From assembly GCA_947056845.1 (NCBI GenBank), contig CAMSCJ010000006.1, forward strand, positions 20,396 through 84,395: a stretch of DNA of 64,000 bases, written 5' to 3'. The first letter of the stretch is position 1, and each line of letters begins with the position of its first letter. Source of the stretch: an uncultured Mycoplasmatota bacterium. Its GTDB lineage: Bacteria; Bacillota_I; Bacilli_A; RF39; UBA660. This document shows positions 1 through 9,317 of the stretch, piece by piece. The notes under the pieces are model-generated. The model worked only from the letters and a program-made list of their open reading frames with translations, was not told the origin of the DNA and made no database searches. The position numbers were made by a program, and so were the translations under genes.

Positions 1-111
1 TTATTAAGTGAATTTTATAATAATTTATCAAGGGTATCTACTGAACATTCAACAGATGAAGATATAAAGAAACTAGGGCTTATAAAAAGAAATATTTACA
101 GTAATTTTTAA
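1..111 (+). CDS. 3' end of an unidentified protein (partial)
   Basis: Frame 1 is open from the window edge to a TAA at 109-111, giving 36 residues that end in KRNIYSNF. The gene enters from outside the window, so only its C-terminus can be read and no family is recognisable. It lies on the same strand as the oxidoreductase that follows about 60 bases later. Confidence 0.5.
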   Translation, partial: LLSEFYNNLSRVSTEHSTDEDIKKLGLIKRNIYSNF

Positions 112-174
112 TTAATTTAATATATAATAGAAGAAAATTTAAGGTCTAATTTTAGATAGGATGAGGTGTATTTT

Positions 175-1254
175 TTGAATAGTAGTCGTCTTTGGCAAGA
201 ATATAATATTAAAAATATCGTATTGAAAAATAGAATCGTGCGAGCAGCAACAAATGAACATTTAGGCTCAGTAGATGGAATGGTAACAGATGCTTATATT
301 AATATGTATAAAACTTTGGCGAGTAGTGGCATTGGTTTGATAATAACCTCACACATGGCAATTGATAAAAATGAGAGAGCAGATTTAACCCATATATGCA
401 TTAATGAACCAGAAAATTTTGATAAACTAAGATTATTAACTAGTGAGATTCACAAAACAGATACTAAAATAATTTGTCAAATTTCTTATGGTGGATATAG
501 GGCTATCAAAATAGCGGGTAATAATTGTATGACACCTAGTGGTAATGATGGCACAAGGGAAATGTCTATCAAAGATATAGAAGATTGTATTAATAATCAT
601 GTAAAAACAATTCGTCTCATAAAAAAGCTTGGTTTTGATGGTGTAGAACTACATTTAGCTCATGGCTATTTATTAAATGAATTTTTAGACCCCTTTTATA
701 ATAAAAGAACCGATGAGTATGGTGGAACTACCCAAAATAGATATAAAATAGTGCATCAAATTTTATCAAAAATTAATGACTTATTATTAGACCCTAATTT
801 TTTAGTAATCGTTAAAGTTGCTTCTAGTACACAAGATAGTGAACCTTTACTTTTAAATGATTGTATTACGATATGTAAATATTTAAAACAAGATAAGGTT
901 GATGCGATAGAGGTTAGTGGTAATGATTATAAAAATTATAAACAGAATATTCCATATTTTTTAGATAATGCTTTGAAGATAAAAAGAGAAGTAAATATTC
1001 CGATTATATTAGTCGGTGGCTTTAGGGATAAAGAACAAATTAATATCGCAATTGATAGAGGAATTGATTTAGTTTCAATGTCGCGTCCCTTTATTACTGA
1101 TAAAAATTTTATGGCAAAACTTAAAAATGATGAGGTAAGTAAATGTATTAGTTGTAATAAGTGTTTTGATGTTTATAAAAAATTATATAAACATTGTATT
1201 TTTGATAAAGAAATAGATTTACAATTATATGAGAATTTTTCTAAAAATGCGTAA
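175..1254 (+). CDS. Old-yellow-enzyme family FMN oxidoreductase
   Basis: About 359 residues forming a single OYE-type TIM barrel. The family signature HLAHGYLLNEFLDP followed by NKRTDEYGG is present near residue 160. Near the C-terminus CISCNKC and a fourth Cys ten residues later resemble the 4Fe-4S ligands of the FadH/BaiCD branch. The C-terminal FAD/NAD domain of that branch is missing, so electrons must come from another partner. Members reduce activated C=C bonds with NAD(P)H; the substrate here is unknown. A TTG at 175 is preferred because GAGGTG ends six bases before it; a GTG at 166 is in frame but overlaps that ribosome site. Confidence 0.8.
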   Translation: MNSSRLWQEYNIKNIVLKNRIVRAATNEHLGSVDGMVTDAYINMYKTLASSGIGLIITSHMAIDKNERADLTHICINEPENFDKLRLLTSEIHKTDTKIICQISYGGYRAIKIAGNNCMTPSGNDGTREMSIKDIEDCINNHVKTIRLIKKLGFDGVELHLAHGYLLNEFLDPFYNKRTDEYGGTTQNRYKIVHQILSKINDLLLDPNFLVIVKVASSTQDSEPLLLNDCITICKYLKQDKVDAIEVSGNDYKNYKQNIPYFLDNALKIKREVNIPIILVGGFRDKEQINIAIDRGIDLVSMSRPFITDKNFMAKLKNDEVSKCISCNKCFDVYKKLYKHCIFDKEIDLQLYENFSKNA

Positions 1255-1298
1255 ATTATAGTAATGGATAATTATTGATAAATTTATATGGAGGCTAT

Positions 1299-1736
1299 AT
1301 GTATAAAGATGAGATAAAAGACACAAGGTCAAAAATTCGTGAATATAATTGGTATTTTTTTAACGAATGCTTATGGATTTATATAAAATTACTTTTTATT
1401 TTTCCTAAAAATAAAGAATTAAGAAGAGAGTTATGTTTATTTGCTAATAATTATTATGCTCATTCTAAGTTAGAAAAGGAAATATTATTGCATATAAATA
1501 ATTATTTTGGTAATGATGATGAAGTTGATGAATGTGAGGAAGTTTTAGAACAGTTAGATGAAATATTTTTTCGATATTTTAATTATAATGAATACATTCT
1601 TGAAGGATATAGTGACGCTATAGAAACTCGTGAGCCATTAAGGGCGACAATTTGTGATAGAAAATTTGATTTTCTTGATGACGAAAATAAAAATCAAATA
1701 TTAAAGAACTTAGTAAAAGCGAATAAGAAAGATTAA
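1299..1736 (+). CDS. conserved-looking hypothetical protein
   Basis: A 145-residue protein with no family I recognise. The ATG at 1299 is chosen because GGAGG (1290-1294) lies four bases upstream; an earlier in-frame start at 1275 has no ribosome site. The sequence looks helical, with aromatic-rich segments in the first half and an acidic stretch (DDEVDECEEVLEQLDE) in the middle. No signal peptide or clear membrane span is visible. It follows the OYE-family gene by 44 bases on the same strand and may be co-transcribed with it. Confidence 0.6.
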   Translation: MYKDEIKDTRSKIREYNWYFFNECLWIYIKLLFIFPKNKELRRELCLFANNYYAHSKLEKEILLHINNYFGNDDEVDECEEVLEQLDEIFFRYFNYNEYILEGYSDAIETREPLRATICDRKFDFLDDENKNQILKNLVKANKKD

Positions 1737-1821
1737 GTAGAAACGATAATGTAAATAATGAGGTAAAACTATTTTTTATTTAGCAAAGGTATTAATTGCT
1801 ATAGTTTCAGGTTATAAATTT

Positions 1822-1849
1822 TTGAAATATTAAAATTTAATGTTATAAT
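1822..1849 (+). promoter_or_regulatory. sigma-A promoter of the asparaginase gene
   Basis: TTGAAA at 1822-1827 and TATAAT at 1844-1849 are separated by 16 bases, 36 bases before the start codon. Confidence 0.7.
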
Positions 1850-1884
1850 AAAGATATAGTTTTATAAGGAGGAATAATTAATAA

Positions 1885-2949
1885 ATGAAAAAAATATTAG
1901 TGGTTTCAACAGGTGGAACAATATCACAAGAACATACAGATACAGGTATTGCTGTAAGCAACGATAATGCTTTTAGGGGTAAGACTTTTGCTGACATTTT
2001 AAAACCATTTAAAGAAAAGTTAAATTTGGAGGCTATTGATTCAATTACTATTCTGAATAAAGATAGCTCTAATATGATTTCAAAGGATTGGGAATTAATA
2101 GCTCAAGCGATTTATGATAATTATGATGAGTATGATGCTTTTATTGTAACACATGGTACTAATACGATGGGGTACTCTACGGCGGCCGTTTCCTATGCGA
2201 TAGGTAATTTAGGCAAGCCTGTAATTTTTACAGGTTCACAAGTATCCTATAGTATTCCTGGGTCTGATGCCGTAATGAATCTAGAAAATATTTTAAGAGT
2301 AATTGTTGAAAAGGAAAATATTGCCGGTGTATTTTTAATTTTTGGAAGTAAAGTTATAACAGGTACTAGGGTAAAAAAGAAAACTGAGTTTGATTATGAC
2401 GCTTTTAAAACTTTTGGTCGCTTACCAGATATAGGCTATTTAGGAAACTCAATTGTTTTTAATGAGGCATCTTTAAATAGACATTTAAGTTATTTGGGGA
2501 CTAGGAGCAAAACTAAAAGTGGGTTAGAATTGAAAAATAAGTTTGATAATGATATTATGTCATTAACGGAATTCCCTGGTTTAAAGTCAGAATATATTAT
2601 TAAACTTGCCGAAAGTGGCGTAAAAGGATTTATTCTCAGGGCAACAGGGGCTGGGGATCCTAATGTAGCGACTGAAGATGCTACTTACCCTAATTTAAGA
2701 GAAGCTTTTAAATATTTACAAGAACATAAGATTCCGATTGTTGTAACAACTCAGGCTCCTGATGGAGTATCTAGTATGAGTGTAAATGAACCAGGTATTT
2801 TGGCAAAAGAGTTAGGAGCTATTCCTGCTTGGGATATGAGTATGGAGACAATGGTAACAAAATTATCTTGGTTAATAGCTAATAATTATAGTTACGAAGA
2901 TATTCAAAAGTTAATGATTACATCTTTTAGAGGAGAAATTGACAGGTAA
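1885..2949 (+). CDS. ansA: L-asparaginase
   Basis: A 354-residue cytoplasmic asparaginase/glutaminase-family amidohydrolase that hydrolyses asparagine to aspartate and ammonia. The N-terminal catalytic threonine motif TGGTIS lies at residues 9-14 and the second motif THGTNTMGYSTAA near residue 90. Both fit the family, as does the C-terminal half (TGAGDPN, TTQAPDGVSSM). No signal peptide is present, so the enzyme is intracellular like type I enzymes. AGGAGG (1867-1872) precedes the ATG. The gene has its own promoter and a strong hairpin terminator, so it is probably monocistronic. Confidence 0.93.
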   Translation: MKKILVVSTGGTISQEHTDTGIAVSNDNAFRGKTFADILKPFKEKLNLEAIDSITILNKDSSNMISKDWELIAQAIYDNYDEYDAFIVTHGTNTMGYSTAAVSYAIGNLGKPVIFTGSQVSYSIPGSDAVMNLENILRVIVEKENIAGVFLIFGSKVITGTRVKKKTEFDYDAFKTFGRLPDIGYLGNSIVFNEASLNRHLSYLGTRSKTKSGLELKNKFDNDIMSLTEFPGLKSEYIIKLAESGVKGFILRATGAGDPNVATEDATYPNLREAFKYLQEHKIPIVVTTQAPDGVSSMSVNEPGILAKELGAIPAWDMSMETMVTKLSWLIANNYSYEDIQKLMITSFRGEIDR

Positions 2950-2998
2950 ATGTTTGCCATTTAAAATTAATATAATCTTATAAATTTTAAGACAAAAA

Positions 2999-3027
2999 GG
3001 TATTAGCAGTTCGCTAATACCCTTTTT
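2999..3027. terminator. bidirectional terminator between ansA and thyX
   Basis: Perfect 9-bp stem GGTATTAGC / GCTAATACC with a 5-base loop. It is flanked by A-run and T-run, so it can terminate both converging genes. Confidence 0.85.
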
Positions 3028-3085
3028 ATGCTTTTATAATTTTTAATTAATAACGTAATAAAATATTTATAGTAGTAAAATAATA

Positions 3086-4582
3086 TTACTTATTATTGGT
3101 TAATGTCAAAATTTTACCACATGATTCTTTCCCTTCTGGACAAAATCCATGCGTTTCACATTTTGGACCAATATTTTTACTAAATATTTCAGCACCAGGA
3201 ATATTTCTAATTTCTTGATGTAAATGATGAGCCATTTCTCGTGTTTCCCATTGTGTTTTATTGCATTCTCTTAGACTTAAGATATGCGCTAATGTTTTGC
3301 CGTCCATATTTGTAACAACGTTAACCATGTTTCCCGATAATGTGAAGTAGATTAAATCTTCTTCTCTAATTCCATAATTATTTTTAAAATGTTCATACAT
3401 TTCGATATTTTTTCTAAAGATATTGTTATATTCATTTAAATAATTATTTTTAATTTTAGGTGGAACTTTATATTGCGTTAAATCAACAACTGGAACAAAA
3501 TCGGGAACCATAATATGTTGTGTTCTGTGTCTTGTTAGGTGTGTTAAGACGGCAAAAGAGATAGGAATTTGATATTCAAAATTAATTTGTGTTAATTCTA
3601 ATTGGTCGCTTTCGGTTGCTATTTTTTTTATCATTTCTTCTTTAAAATTTGGATAAGTTTTACACATTTCTTCATATATTTTGATTGTTTTATCATAACT
3701 ATATTGATATCTACGCATAATTGCAGCAATAACAATTGCGTCATCAATATTTTTACTATGATTTATTAATAGTGGTTTATCGATTATTTTATAATTAGAA
3801 TGATTAATTTTAGACTCTAGATAAGTATCAACAGGGTCTGATAGTTGAACTGGAGTTTTATCGATGGTGTCTATAATATAAGGAATATTCTTTTTAGCTA
3901 TTTCATAAAGCTTTTCACCAAATTCTCTAATTTCACTAATGCGACTATATTTAGTTTTTGTATATTTAATAATCATGTCTTTTAAAGTATGAGCGTCGAC
4001 ACCCATTATAATATTAGAGTGATAACTATATGGTAGAACAAACCTAGCATCTTCCTTATCAATACCTTTTTTAGTTAGGTTTTCATATTCTTTAAATAAC
4101 ATTTTTTCATGTTGTTGATATTTTATTTTGGCTTCATCATTGTTTGAAATTAAATTACCATATTGATCATGAAAATTAGGTATGTAATATCCAACGTTTG
4201 AAAAATCAACTTCTCTTCTAGATTTAACTGTAAAAGATGAGAATCTTTCTTCAATGGCTGTTTGCTCAATAATTGCCGATATATTTTTAAGAGCGAAGAC
4301 ACAATAATCATGATCAGTTATGGAATCGTGTCCCATCGTGATAACTTTTTTTATAAAATTAACATTTTGTTCAAAAGTGCGATTTTCTGTTTTAAAAAGT
4401 CGCTCGAAAACATCACCTGGAAATCTTGATAAACCTCCAGCTGTTGCCACTACACCAGAACGTCTTTCTTTTTCTAGATTATTTATATAATTAATAATTT
4501 CGTTATAGTCATGAATATGTTTTTCTTTTAAATATTTTTTTAATTTATTATAATCAATTGCGCCTAATAATTCTACTTCCAT
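3086..4582 (-). CDS. thyX: flavin-dependent thymidylate synthase, long two-domain form
   Basis: A 498-residue protein, about twice the length of a classical ThyX (around 220 residues). It makes dTMP from dUMP with FAD and methylene-THF. Two ThyX-like modules are visible. The first carries the motif-like segment RFSSFTVKSRRE (about residues 114-125). The second carries RHRTQHIMVPDF (about residue 350), a variant of the ThyX RHRxxSxxxxS signature. The C-terminus ends with three cysteines (CETHGFCPEGKESC) that could bind metal. The formate-THF ligase further along also feeds the folate one-carbon pool. There are no close neighbours on the same strand upstream. Confidence 0.85.
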   Translation of the reverse strand: MEVELLGAIDYNKLKKYLKEKHIHDYNEIINYINNLEKERRSGVVATAGGLSRFPGDVFERLFKTENRTFEQNVNFIKKVITMGHDSITDHDYCVFALKNISAIIEQTAIEERFSSFTVKSRREVDFSNVGYYIPNFHDQYGNLISNNDEAKIKYQQHEKMLFKEYENLTKKGIDKEDARFVLPYSYHSNIIMGVDAHTLKDMIIKYTKTKYSRISEIREFGEKLYEIAKKNIPYIIDTIDKTPVQLSDPVDTYLESKINHSNYKIIDKPLLINHSKNIDDAIVIAAIMRRYQYSYDKTIKIYEEMCKTYPNFKEEMIKKIATESDQLELTQINFEYQIPISFAVLTHLTRHRTQHIMVPDFVPVVDLTQYKVPPKIKNNYLNEYNNIFRKNIEMYEHFKNNYGIREEDLIYFTLSGNMVNVVTNMDGKTLAHILSLRECNKTQWETREMAHHLHQEIRNIPGAEIFSKNIGPKCETHGFCPEGKESCGKILTLTNNK

Positions 4583-4640
4583 TTAACTTCACCACAATAA
4601 TTATAACATTAAATTAAAAAAAATTAAACAAAGTTTAATT

Positions 4641-5510
4641 TTAATCATATAATTCTTGTTTTAATAATTCAATATTATAATTCATTAGTGTGAAATAATC
4701 ATCTTTATTTTTTCTTTCTTCTTCAGTTAAATTGGATATTGTTTTAAGCCCAGCTAATTCGACATTAGTTGCTGCTTGAATTTCTTTAACGGTATCATTT
4801 ACCTCTCTATTTTGTGTTGTAAAAATATAATTTATTTGTCCACTAGTAATTAAATTAACAACATCTGCTTTGGTTTTGTCTGTTAGATTATCATTTTCTT
4901 CTAAGGAAATAACGGTTAGCCCATATTTATCTTCTAAAAATTTAAATAAATCATCAGCTACAACAATCGTTTTATTAGTTGAACTTTCAACCATTAGTTT
5001 TATTTTCGCATCTAAATTAGATACTTCAACCTTTAATTCTTCATATTTTTCTTCAATATCATTCTTTAGATAGTGGTTATTTATATATTCATTAAAACCA
5101 ATTTTTATATTTTGGGCAAGCATCAAAAAGTTAGAAGGGTTTAACCATAATTCTTCAATATAATGTTCATAATCCATACTAAGTGTTGTATCGATAATTT
5201 TTATTTTTTGATTGTATTCAAAAATTGGTGCCACATAATTTTTTTCTGAAGCAAGTCCATTAAATATAAATAGACTAGCATTACTATAATCTTTTATTTG
5301 CTTATCGGTCAGTTCATATTGGTCAATAATAATACCATCGGGATAAATACTTTTAACTGTACTATGATCGCCATACAAGCGGGTAGTAATATATTCAATA
5401 GGATAACTTGTTGTATATATATCAATATCTTCTAGATTATCTCTTTTTAAACAACCACTAGTAGAAATAATCATTGTTAAAGTTAATAAAATTATTGCGA
5501 TTTTTTTCAT
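4641..5510 (-). CDS. ZnuA/TroA-like metal-binding lipoprotein lacking the usual histidines
   Basis: A 289-residue lipoprotein: a short N-terminal hydrophobic stretch ends in ISTSGC, a lipobox. The ATG at 5510 is chosen because GGAGAA sits five bases upstream; a longer in-frame start overlaps yidD. The fold landmarks of ZnuA-type solute-binding proteins are recognisable (YPDG..., NGLASE, LWLNP, ADDLFKFLEDKYGL). At the places where the family has metal-ligand histidines this protein has IIDQYEL, EELWLNP and VVADDLF instead. No cognate ATPase or permease is in the window. It may be a transporter receptor with altered ligand choice, or a non-transport lipoprotein. Confidence 0.7.
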   Translation of the reverse strand: MKKIAIILLTLTMIISTSGCLKRDNLEDIDIYTTSYPIEYITTRLYGDHSTVKSIYPDGIIIDQYELTDKQIKDYSNASLFIFNGLASEKNYVAPIFEYNQKIKIIDTTLSMDYEHYIEELWLNPSNFLMLAQNIKIGFNEYINNHYLKNDIEEKYEELKVEVSNLDAKIKLMVESSTNKTIVVADDLFKFLEDKYGLTVISLEENDNLTDKTKADVVNLITSGQINYIFTTQNREVNDTVKEIQAATNVELAGLKTISNLTEEERKNKDDYFTLMNYNIELLKQELYD

Positions 5511-5511
5511 A

Positions 5512-5730
5512 TTAATTCTCCTTTTTTTTGACTGGGTCATATCCCGCTTTAAATAATGGATTACATTTTAAAACACGTTTGATTGTAAGATAAGTCCCCT
5601 TTAGAGCACCATACTCTTTAATTGCCTCTATTCCATAGTTAGAACAAGTTGGTATATGCCGACAACTATTATGCCATGGTCCTGGTATCATCTGATAAAA
5701 GTTAATTAAACCAATTAATATATATTTCAT
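5512..5730 (-). CDS. yidD: YidD membrane-insertion efficiency factor
   Basis: A 72-residue protein of normal YidD length. It matches the family pattern throughout: LINFYQMIPGPW near the N-terminus, then CRHIPTCSNYGIEAIKEYGALKG with its conserved cysteines and CNPLFKAGYDPV. YidD assists insertion of membrane proteins through YidC/Sec at the inner face of the membrane. It ends two bases before the downstream lipoprotein start and contains that gene's ribosome site, so the two are one transcription unit. Confidence 0.93.
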   Translation of the reverse strand: MKYILIGLINFYQMIPGPWHNSCRHIPTCSNYGIEAIKEYGALKGTYLTIKRVLKCNPLFKAGYDPVKKKEN

Positions 5731-5826
5731 ATTAACACCATTATAATTATACTAGAAATAGAAATAAATGTAAATTAGATATTAAAATGATTTCATTTTT
5801 GGTATAATGTTTATAAAGGTGATAAT

Positions 5827-6489
5827 ATGGATATCATAAGTGATTTAAAAATAGATATTAATAAAGAAATATATCAAACAGCTTTTACACATACATCGTA
5901 TGCGAATGAACATCGTGTTAAAAGTTACGAAAGACTTGAGTATTTAGGGGATGCTGTTTTAGAACTTATTATGAGTGAGTATTTATACTTGAATACCGAA
6001 GAAGAAGAAGGACAAATGACAAAACTTAGGGCTCATTATGTCTGTGAAAATGCATTATATGAATATTCACTTAAGTTAGGCTTAAATGAATACTTACTAC
6101 TTGGTAAGGGCGAAAGTGAAAATGGTGGCAAGGTAAGAAAAGCCATTGTTGCGGATATTTTTGAGGCTTTTACTGGTGCATTATTTTTAGATAAGGGAAT
6201 TGAAACAGTTAAAAAATTTATATATAAATATATAATTCCTATAATAGAAAATAAAGAAATTGATTTTTTTGATGACTATAAATCCGTATTACAAGAATTG
6301 GTTCAAACCGATAAAAGAAGTTTAGAATATAGTGTTGTTGATGAAGAAGGCCCTGCTCATAACAAAACATTTACAGTTGTTGTAAAAATTGATGATGTTA
6401 CTTATGGCAAAGGAGTAGCTCACAGTAAAAAAGAAGCGGAACAAATGGCTGCTAAAGATGCATTAAGTAGGTGTCAATATAAATGTTAG
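5827..6489 (+). CDS. rnc: ribonuclease III
   Basis: A 220-residue double-strand-specific RNase. The catalytic signature YERLEYLGDAVLELIMSE is near residue 37 and the second acidic pair (ADIFEAFTGA) near residue 115. A C-terminal double-stranded RNA-binding domain follows (FTVVVKIDDVTYGKG...KKEAEQMAAKDAL). It processes rRNA precursors and structured mRNAs. AAAGGTGATAATATG gives the start, and an extended -10 (TGGTATAAT, 5800-5808) lies upstream. Its last codons overlap the next gene by seven bases, implying translational coupling. Confidence 0.93.
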   Translation: MDIISDLKIDINKEIYQTAFTHTSYANEHRVKSYERLEYLGDAVLELIMSEYLYLNTEEEEGQMTKLRAHYVCENALYEYSLKLGLNEYLLLGKGESENGGKVRKAIVADIFEAFTGALFLDKGIETVKKFIYKYIIPIIENKEIDFFDDYKSVLQELVQTDKRSLEYSVVDEEGPAHNKTFTVVVKIDDVTYGKGVAHSKKEAEQMAAKDALSRCQYKC

Positions 6490-8459
6490 GTAATAACTAT
6501 ATTAATAATTTATTAGCATCTGATATTGATAATTTATTAGATGAAATTAATAGTTTGTCAAAAGAGAAAAAGAAGTTAGTTTTATCTAATGAAAAAGTAA
6601 AAAATCGAATTATTAATTCTTATTATTATTTATTTGCTAACTTTGTTGAATCATTAGATAAAGAATTATTAGATATATTTTTAGATAAGCAAGGAATAGA
6701 TTTGTTAGTTAATTCGAATGAGTTTTATTCAAAAATAAATGCTTTAATAAATTTGGAAAATGAAATGACTAATGATATTTTAACAGACGATAAAATTCTA
6801 AAGCAAATATATGAACATTATGATGAAAGTAATTTTTGCCCTAAAAATATTTTCTTTGTTCAAAAATTTTTTGATTATTTAATTGCTAATAATTTAGGTT
6901 TAGGTGCAATATCTTATTGGGGTGATAATTTAGCTGAAATTTTAAAAAGACAAGAAAATATTGATAAAATTATTCAAAATAAGAGTATTGATATTGATGA
7001 TTTAGATTTATATGATACTAAAATTATTGAAGTTATGTTAGAAAATTCCTATTTTAAAAATCTTATTTTAGATGATAAATATGATATAAGTAAATTAATT
7101 TTTAAGGGTGTTAGCTTTAGTGAAGAAGTTTTGAGTGACAAAAGATTTATAGAAAAACTAGTTAATGAAGGAGATATTAGAAAGTATCGTTTTATGATGG
7201 ATTCATTATATAAAAATAATAATTTATTATATTTATCAGATATAAAAAATAAACGAAACGTTTATTATGATAACATCATAAATAGTTATGACAAAGATTT
7301 AGGAATGTTTAAAGAATATGCTGATATTTTTAATTCTTTAGTGGTTGATGGTAAACTTGTTGATCAACAAATATTTTTTGACTTAGATTTAGAGGCTAAC
7401 TTGGATGATGAGCTTTGTTATGATATTAATGCGGCATTTTTTAATAGAAAACTAGATGTTTTTGATAAAATTACTGCGTTAAAATTAGCTTTTATGAAAT
7501 CGACATGTTTAAAATTTAAAGAAATTTTGGTTGATAGATATTATGAAGATATTATTTATAATTTTAAATTAGATTTAGAAAACCTAATTAAATTTAATAA
7601 TGAACAAAAAGTTATTAATGATCAAAATATGGAACATTATTTAAGATTATTAAAAATATTGAATAGTGATAGTATAGTTGATATTGATTTTTATAATAGT
7701 TTTGATAGGAACAAAAATTATATAGAAGAATATTATGATGATTTTTATGCCTCTAGACAAAAATCGTATAGCTTAATTAATAATAGTTTGGTAAATATCG
7801 AAAATATAAAAAATCAAAAAAATAAAGAATTATCTTCTTTATATGGAACGGATATTTATGAGTTTAATGGTGAACCATTTTATTTATTAATTCATGATAC
7901 TTCCGTAGTAAAGTCAAATGTACAAAATATTGATGGTATTTTTGAAAATCCTAAATGGGATAGTACTTCAATGAGCCTTATCAGCAATTTAAAAATGAAC
8001 TTTTTTCATGATTCTAGTGATATGCTTGTTGTGGGCTTTAATAATCTTGATGTTGATAGGGTTGTTCATATTTATAATATGGATTCCAATTCATATTATA
8101 ATAAGGAAAGTGGTATTGCTACTAGGAAATTAAATAAGTTATATACTCCCGCTAGTTTGATTGAAGACACTCGTGGTTATAATGAAATCATTTATCAGAT
8201 TAAATGTAATAATTCAAAGTATTTATCTAAAACTTTAGAACCTAGTTATGTTGTTGCATTTGATAAAGTAACACCTATTGATATTGAATTTTCTAAAAAA
8301 TTTCATATTCCAATTATTAAAATTAATATGGAGAAATATAAAAATCATGAAAATTATAAATGTGAGACTAGTGAAAATTTTGACTTGTTGGACTTGTATA
8401 GTGATAAATATGTAGCATCATATTATGAATTAATAGATAAAATAGATAAAAAAAGATAA
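6483..8459 (+). CDS. large uncharacterised protein coupled to rnc
   Basis: A 658-residue, Asn/Asp/Ile/Leu-rich protein that I cannot assign. Its ATG overlaps the rnc stop (ATGTTAG), so it is translated with rnc. The first two-thirds look like irregular helical repeats with no motif. The last third is more ordered: FNGEPFYLLIHD, a serine-rich SLISNLKMNFF, VVGFNNLD, GYNEIIYQ, then YVVAFDKVTPIDIEFSKKFHIPIIKIN, ending as a predicted alpha/beta unit. There is no signal peptide. The C-terminal part may be a conserved domain of gut Bacillota, but I cannot name it. Confidence 0.65.
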   Translation: MLGNNYINNLLASDIDNLLDEINSLSKEKKKLVLSNEKVKNRIINSYYYLFANFVESLDKELLDIFLDKQGIDLLVNSNEFYSKINALINLENEMTNDILTDDKILKQIYEHYDESNFCPKNIFFVQKFFDYLIANNLGLGAISYWGDNLAEILKRQENIDKIIQNKSIDIDDLDLYDTKIIEVMLENSYFKNLILDDKYDISKLIFKGVSFSEEVLSDKRFIEKLVNEGDIRKYRFMMDSLYKNNNLLYLSDIKNKRNVYYDNIINSYDKDLGMFKEYADIFNSLVVDGKLVDQQIFFDLDLEANLDDELCYDINAAFFNRKLDVFDKITALKLAFMKSTCLKFKEILVDRYYEDIIYNFKLDLENLIKFNNEQKVINDQNMEHYLRLLKILNSDSIVDIDFYNSFDRNKNYIEEYYDDFYASRQKSYSLINNSLVNIENIKNQKNKELSSLYGTDIYEFNGEPFYLLIHDTSVVKSNVQNIDGIFENPKWDSTSMSLISNLKMNFFHDSSDMLVVGFNNLDVDRVVHIYNMDSNSYYNKESGIATRKLNKLYTPASLIEDTRGYNEIIYQIKCNNSKYLSKTLEPSYVVAFDKVTPIDIEFSKKFHIPIIKINMEKYKNHENYKCETSENFDLLDLYSDKYVASYYELIDKIDKKR

Positions 8460-8520
8460 ACTTGCATATTTTAAATAATTAAAGTAAAATAAAAATATAA
8501 TTTATAGAAAAGGTGATTTT

Positions 8521-9237
8521 ATGGGAAGGGCTTATGAGGTAAGAAAGGCTAGTATTCAAAAAACTGGGGCTGCTAGAGGTAAATTATATTCTATGTATGC
8601 TAGAGAAATTTATCAAGCGGCTAAAACAGGTGGGGTAGAAACAACTAGTAATGCTGCCTTAAAAAGATTAATTGAAAGAGCAAAAAAGGATCAAGTTCCA
8701 GCTGATATTATTAAAAGAGCTATAGATAAAGTTAATAGTGGAGCTGATGAATCGTATGATTCTGTTCGCTATGAAGTATTTGGACCAGCTGGTTCGACAA
8801 TCATTGTTGATTGCTTAACTGATAATGTTAATCGTTCAATAAGTTCAGTTAGGGCAGCTTTAAATAAAACTAAGTGTAAAATGGGTAGTATGGGTAGTAT
8901 TACTTATAATTATGATAACTTGTGCATAATTAGTTTTAAAGGTTTAACAGAAGAACAAACATTAGATGCTTTAATTGAGAATGATATTGATAATGTTGAT
9001 ATGGAGTTAGAGGATGATACGATTGTTTTATATGGTGAGCCACAAGACAATTTTAAAATAAAAGAAGCAATTATTAAAGCTTTACCAGATGTTCAATTTG
9101 ATATGGATGAAATTACAATGTTACCTAAGGATAAAATTTCGTTAGCTGGTGAAGATTTAGAAATGTTTAATCGTTTAATTACATTATTAGATGATATTGA
9201 AGACGTGCAACATGTTTATCATAATGTTGAAATTTAA
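8521..9237 (+). CDS. yebC: YebC/PmpR (TACO1) family protein
   Basis: A 238-residue protein of standard family length. Diagnostic segments are the N-terminal MGRAYEVRKASIQKTGAARGK (variant of the usual GHSKW start), AIDKVNSG and YEVFGPAGSTIIVDCLTDNVNRS. The family was first described as transcription regulators and is now linked to translation through difficult nascent sequences. AAAAGGTGA precedes the ATG. A small hairpin terminator follows. Confidence 0.9.
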   Translation: MGRAYEVRKASIQKTGAARGKLYSMYAREIYQAAKTGGVETTSNAALKRLIERAKKDQVPADIIKRAIDKVNSGADESYDSVRYEVFGPAGSTIIVDCLTDNVNRSISSVRAALNKTKCKMGSMGSITYNYDNLCIISFKGLTEEQTLDALIENDIDNVDMELEDDTIVLYGEPQDNFKIKEAIIKALPDVQFDMDEITMLPKDKISLAGEDLEMFNRLITLLDDIEDVQHVYHNVEI

Positions 9238-9244
9238 TAATTAG

Positions 9245-9266
9245 GGAAGTTTTGACTTCCTTTTTT
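9245..9266 (+). terminator. yebC terminator
   Basis: GGAAGT / ACTTCC six-base stem with a TTTG loop followed by six T residues. Confidence 0.7.
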
Positions 9267-9267
9267 G

Positions 9268-9296
9268 TTGATAAGACATCATTTAAATGCTATAAT
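9268..9296 (+). promoter_or_regulatory. rbfA promoter
   Basis: TTGATA (9268-9273) and TATAAT (9291-9296) with a 17-base spacer, directly after the yebC terminator. Confidence 0.7.
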
Positions 9297-9317
9297 AAAA
9301 TTAGAAGAGGTGATTTT

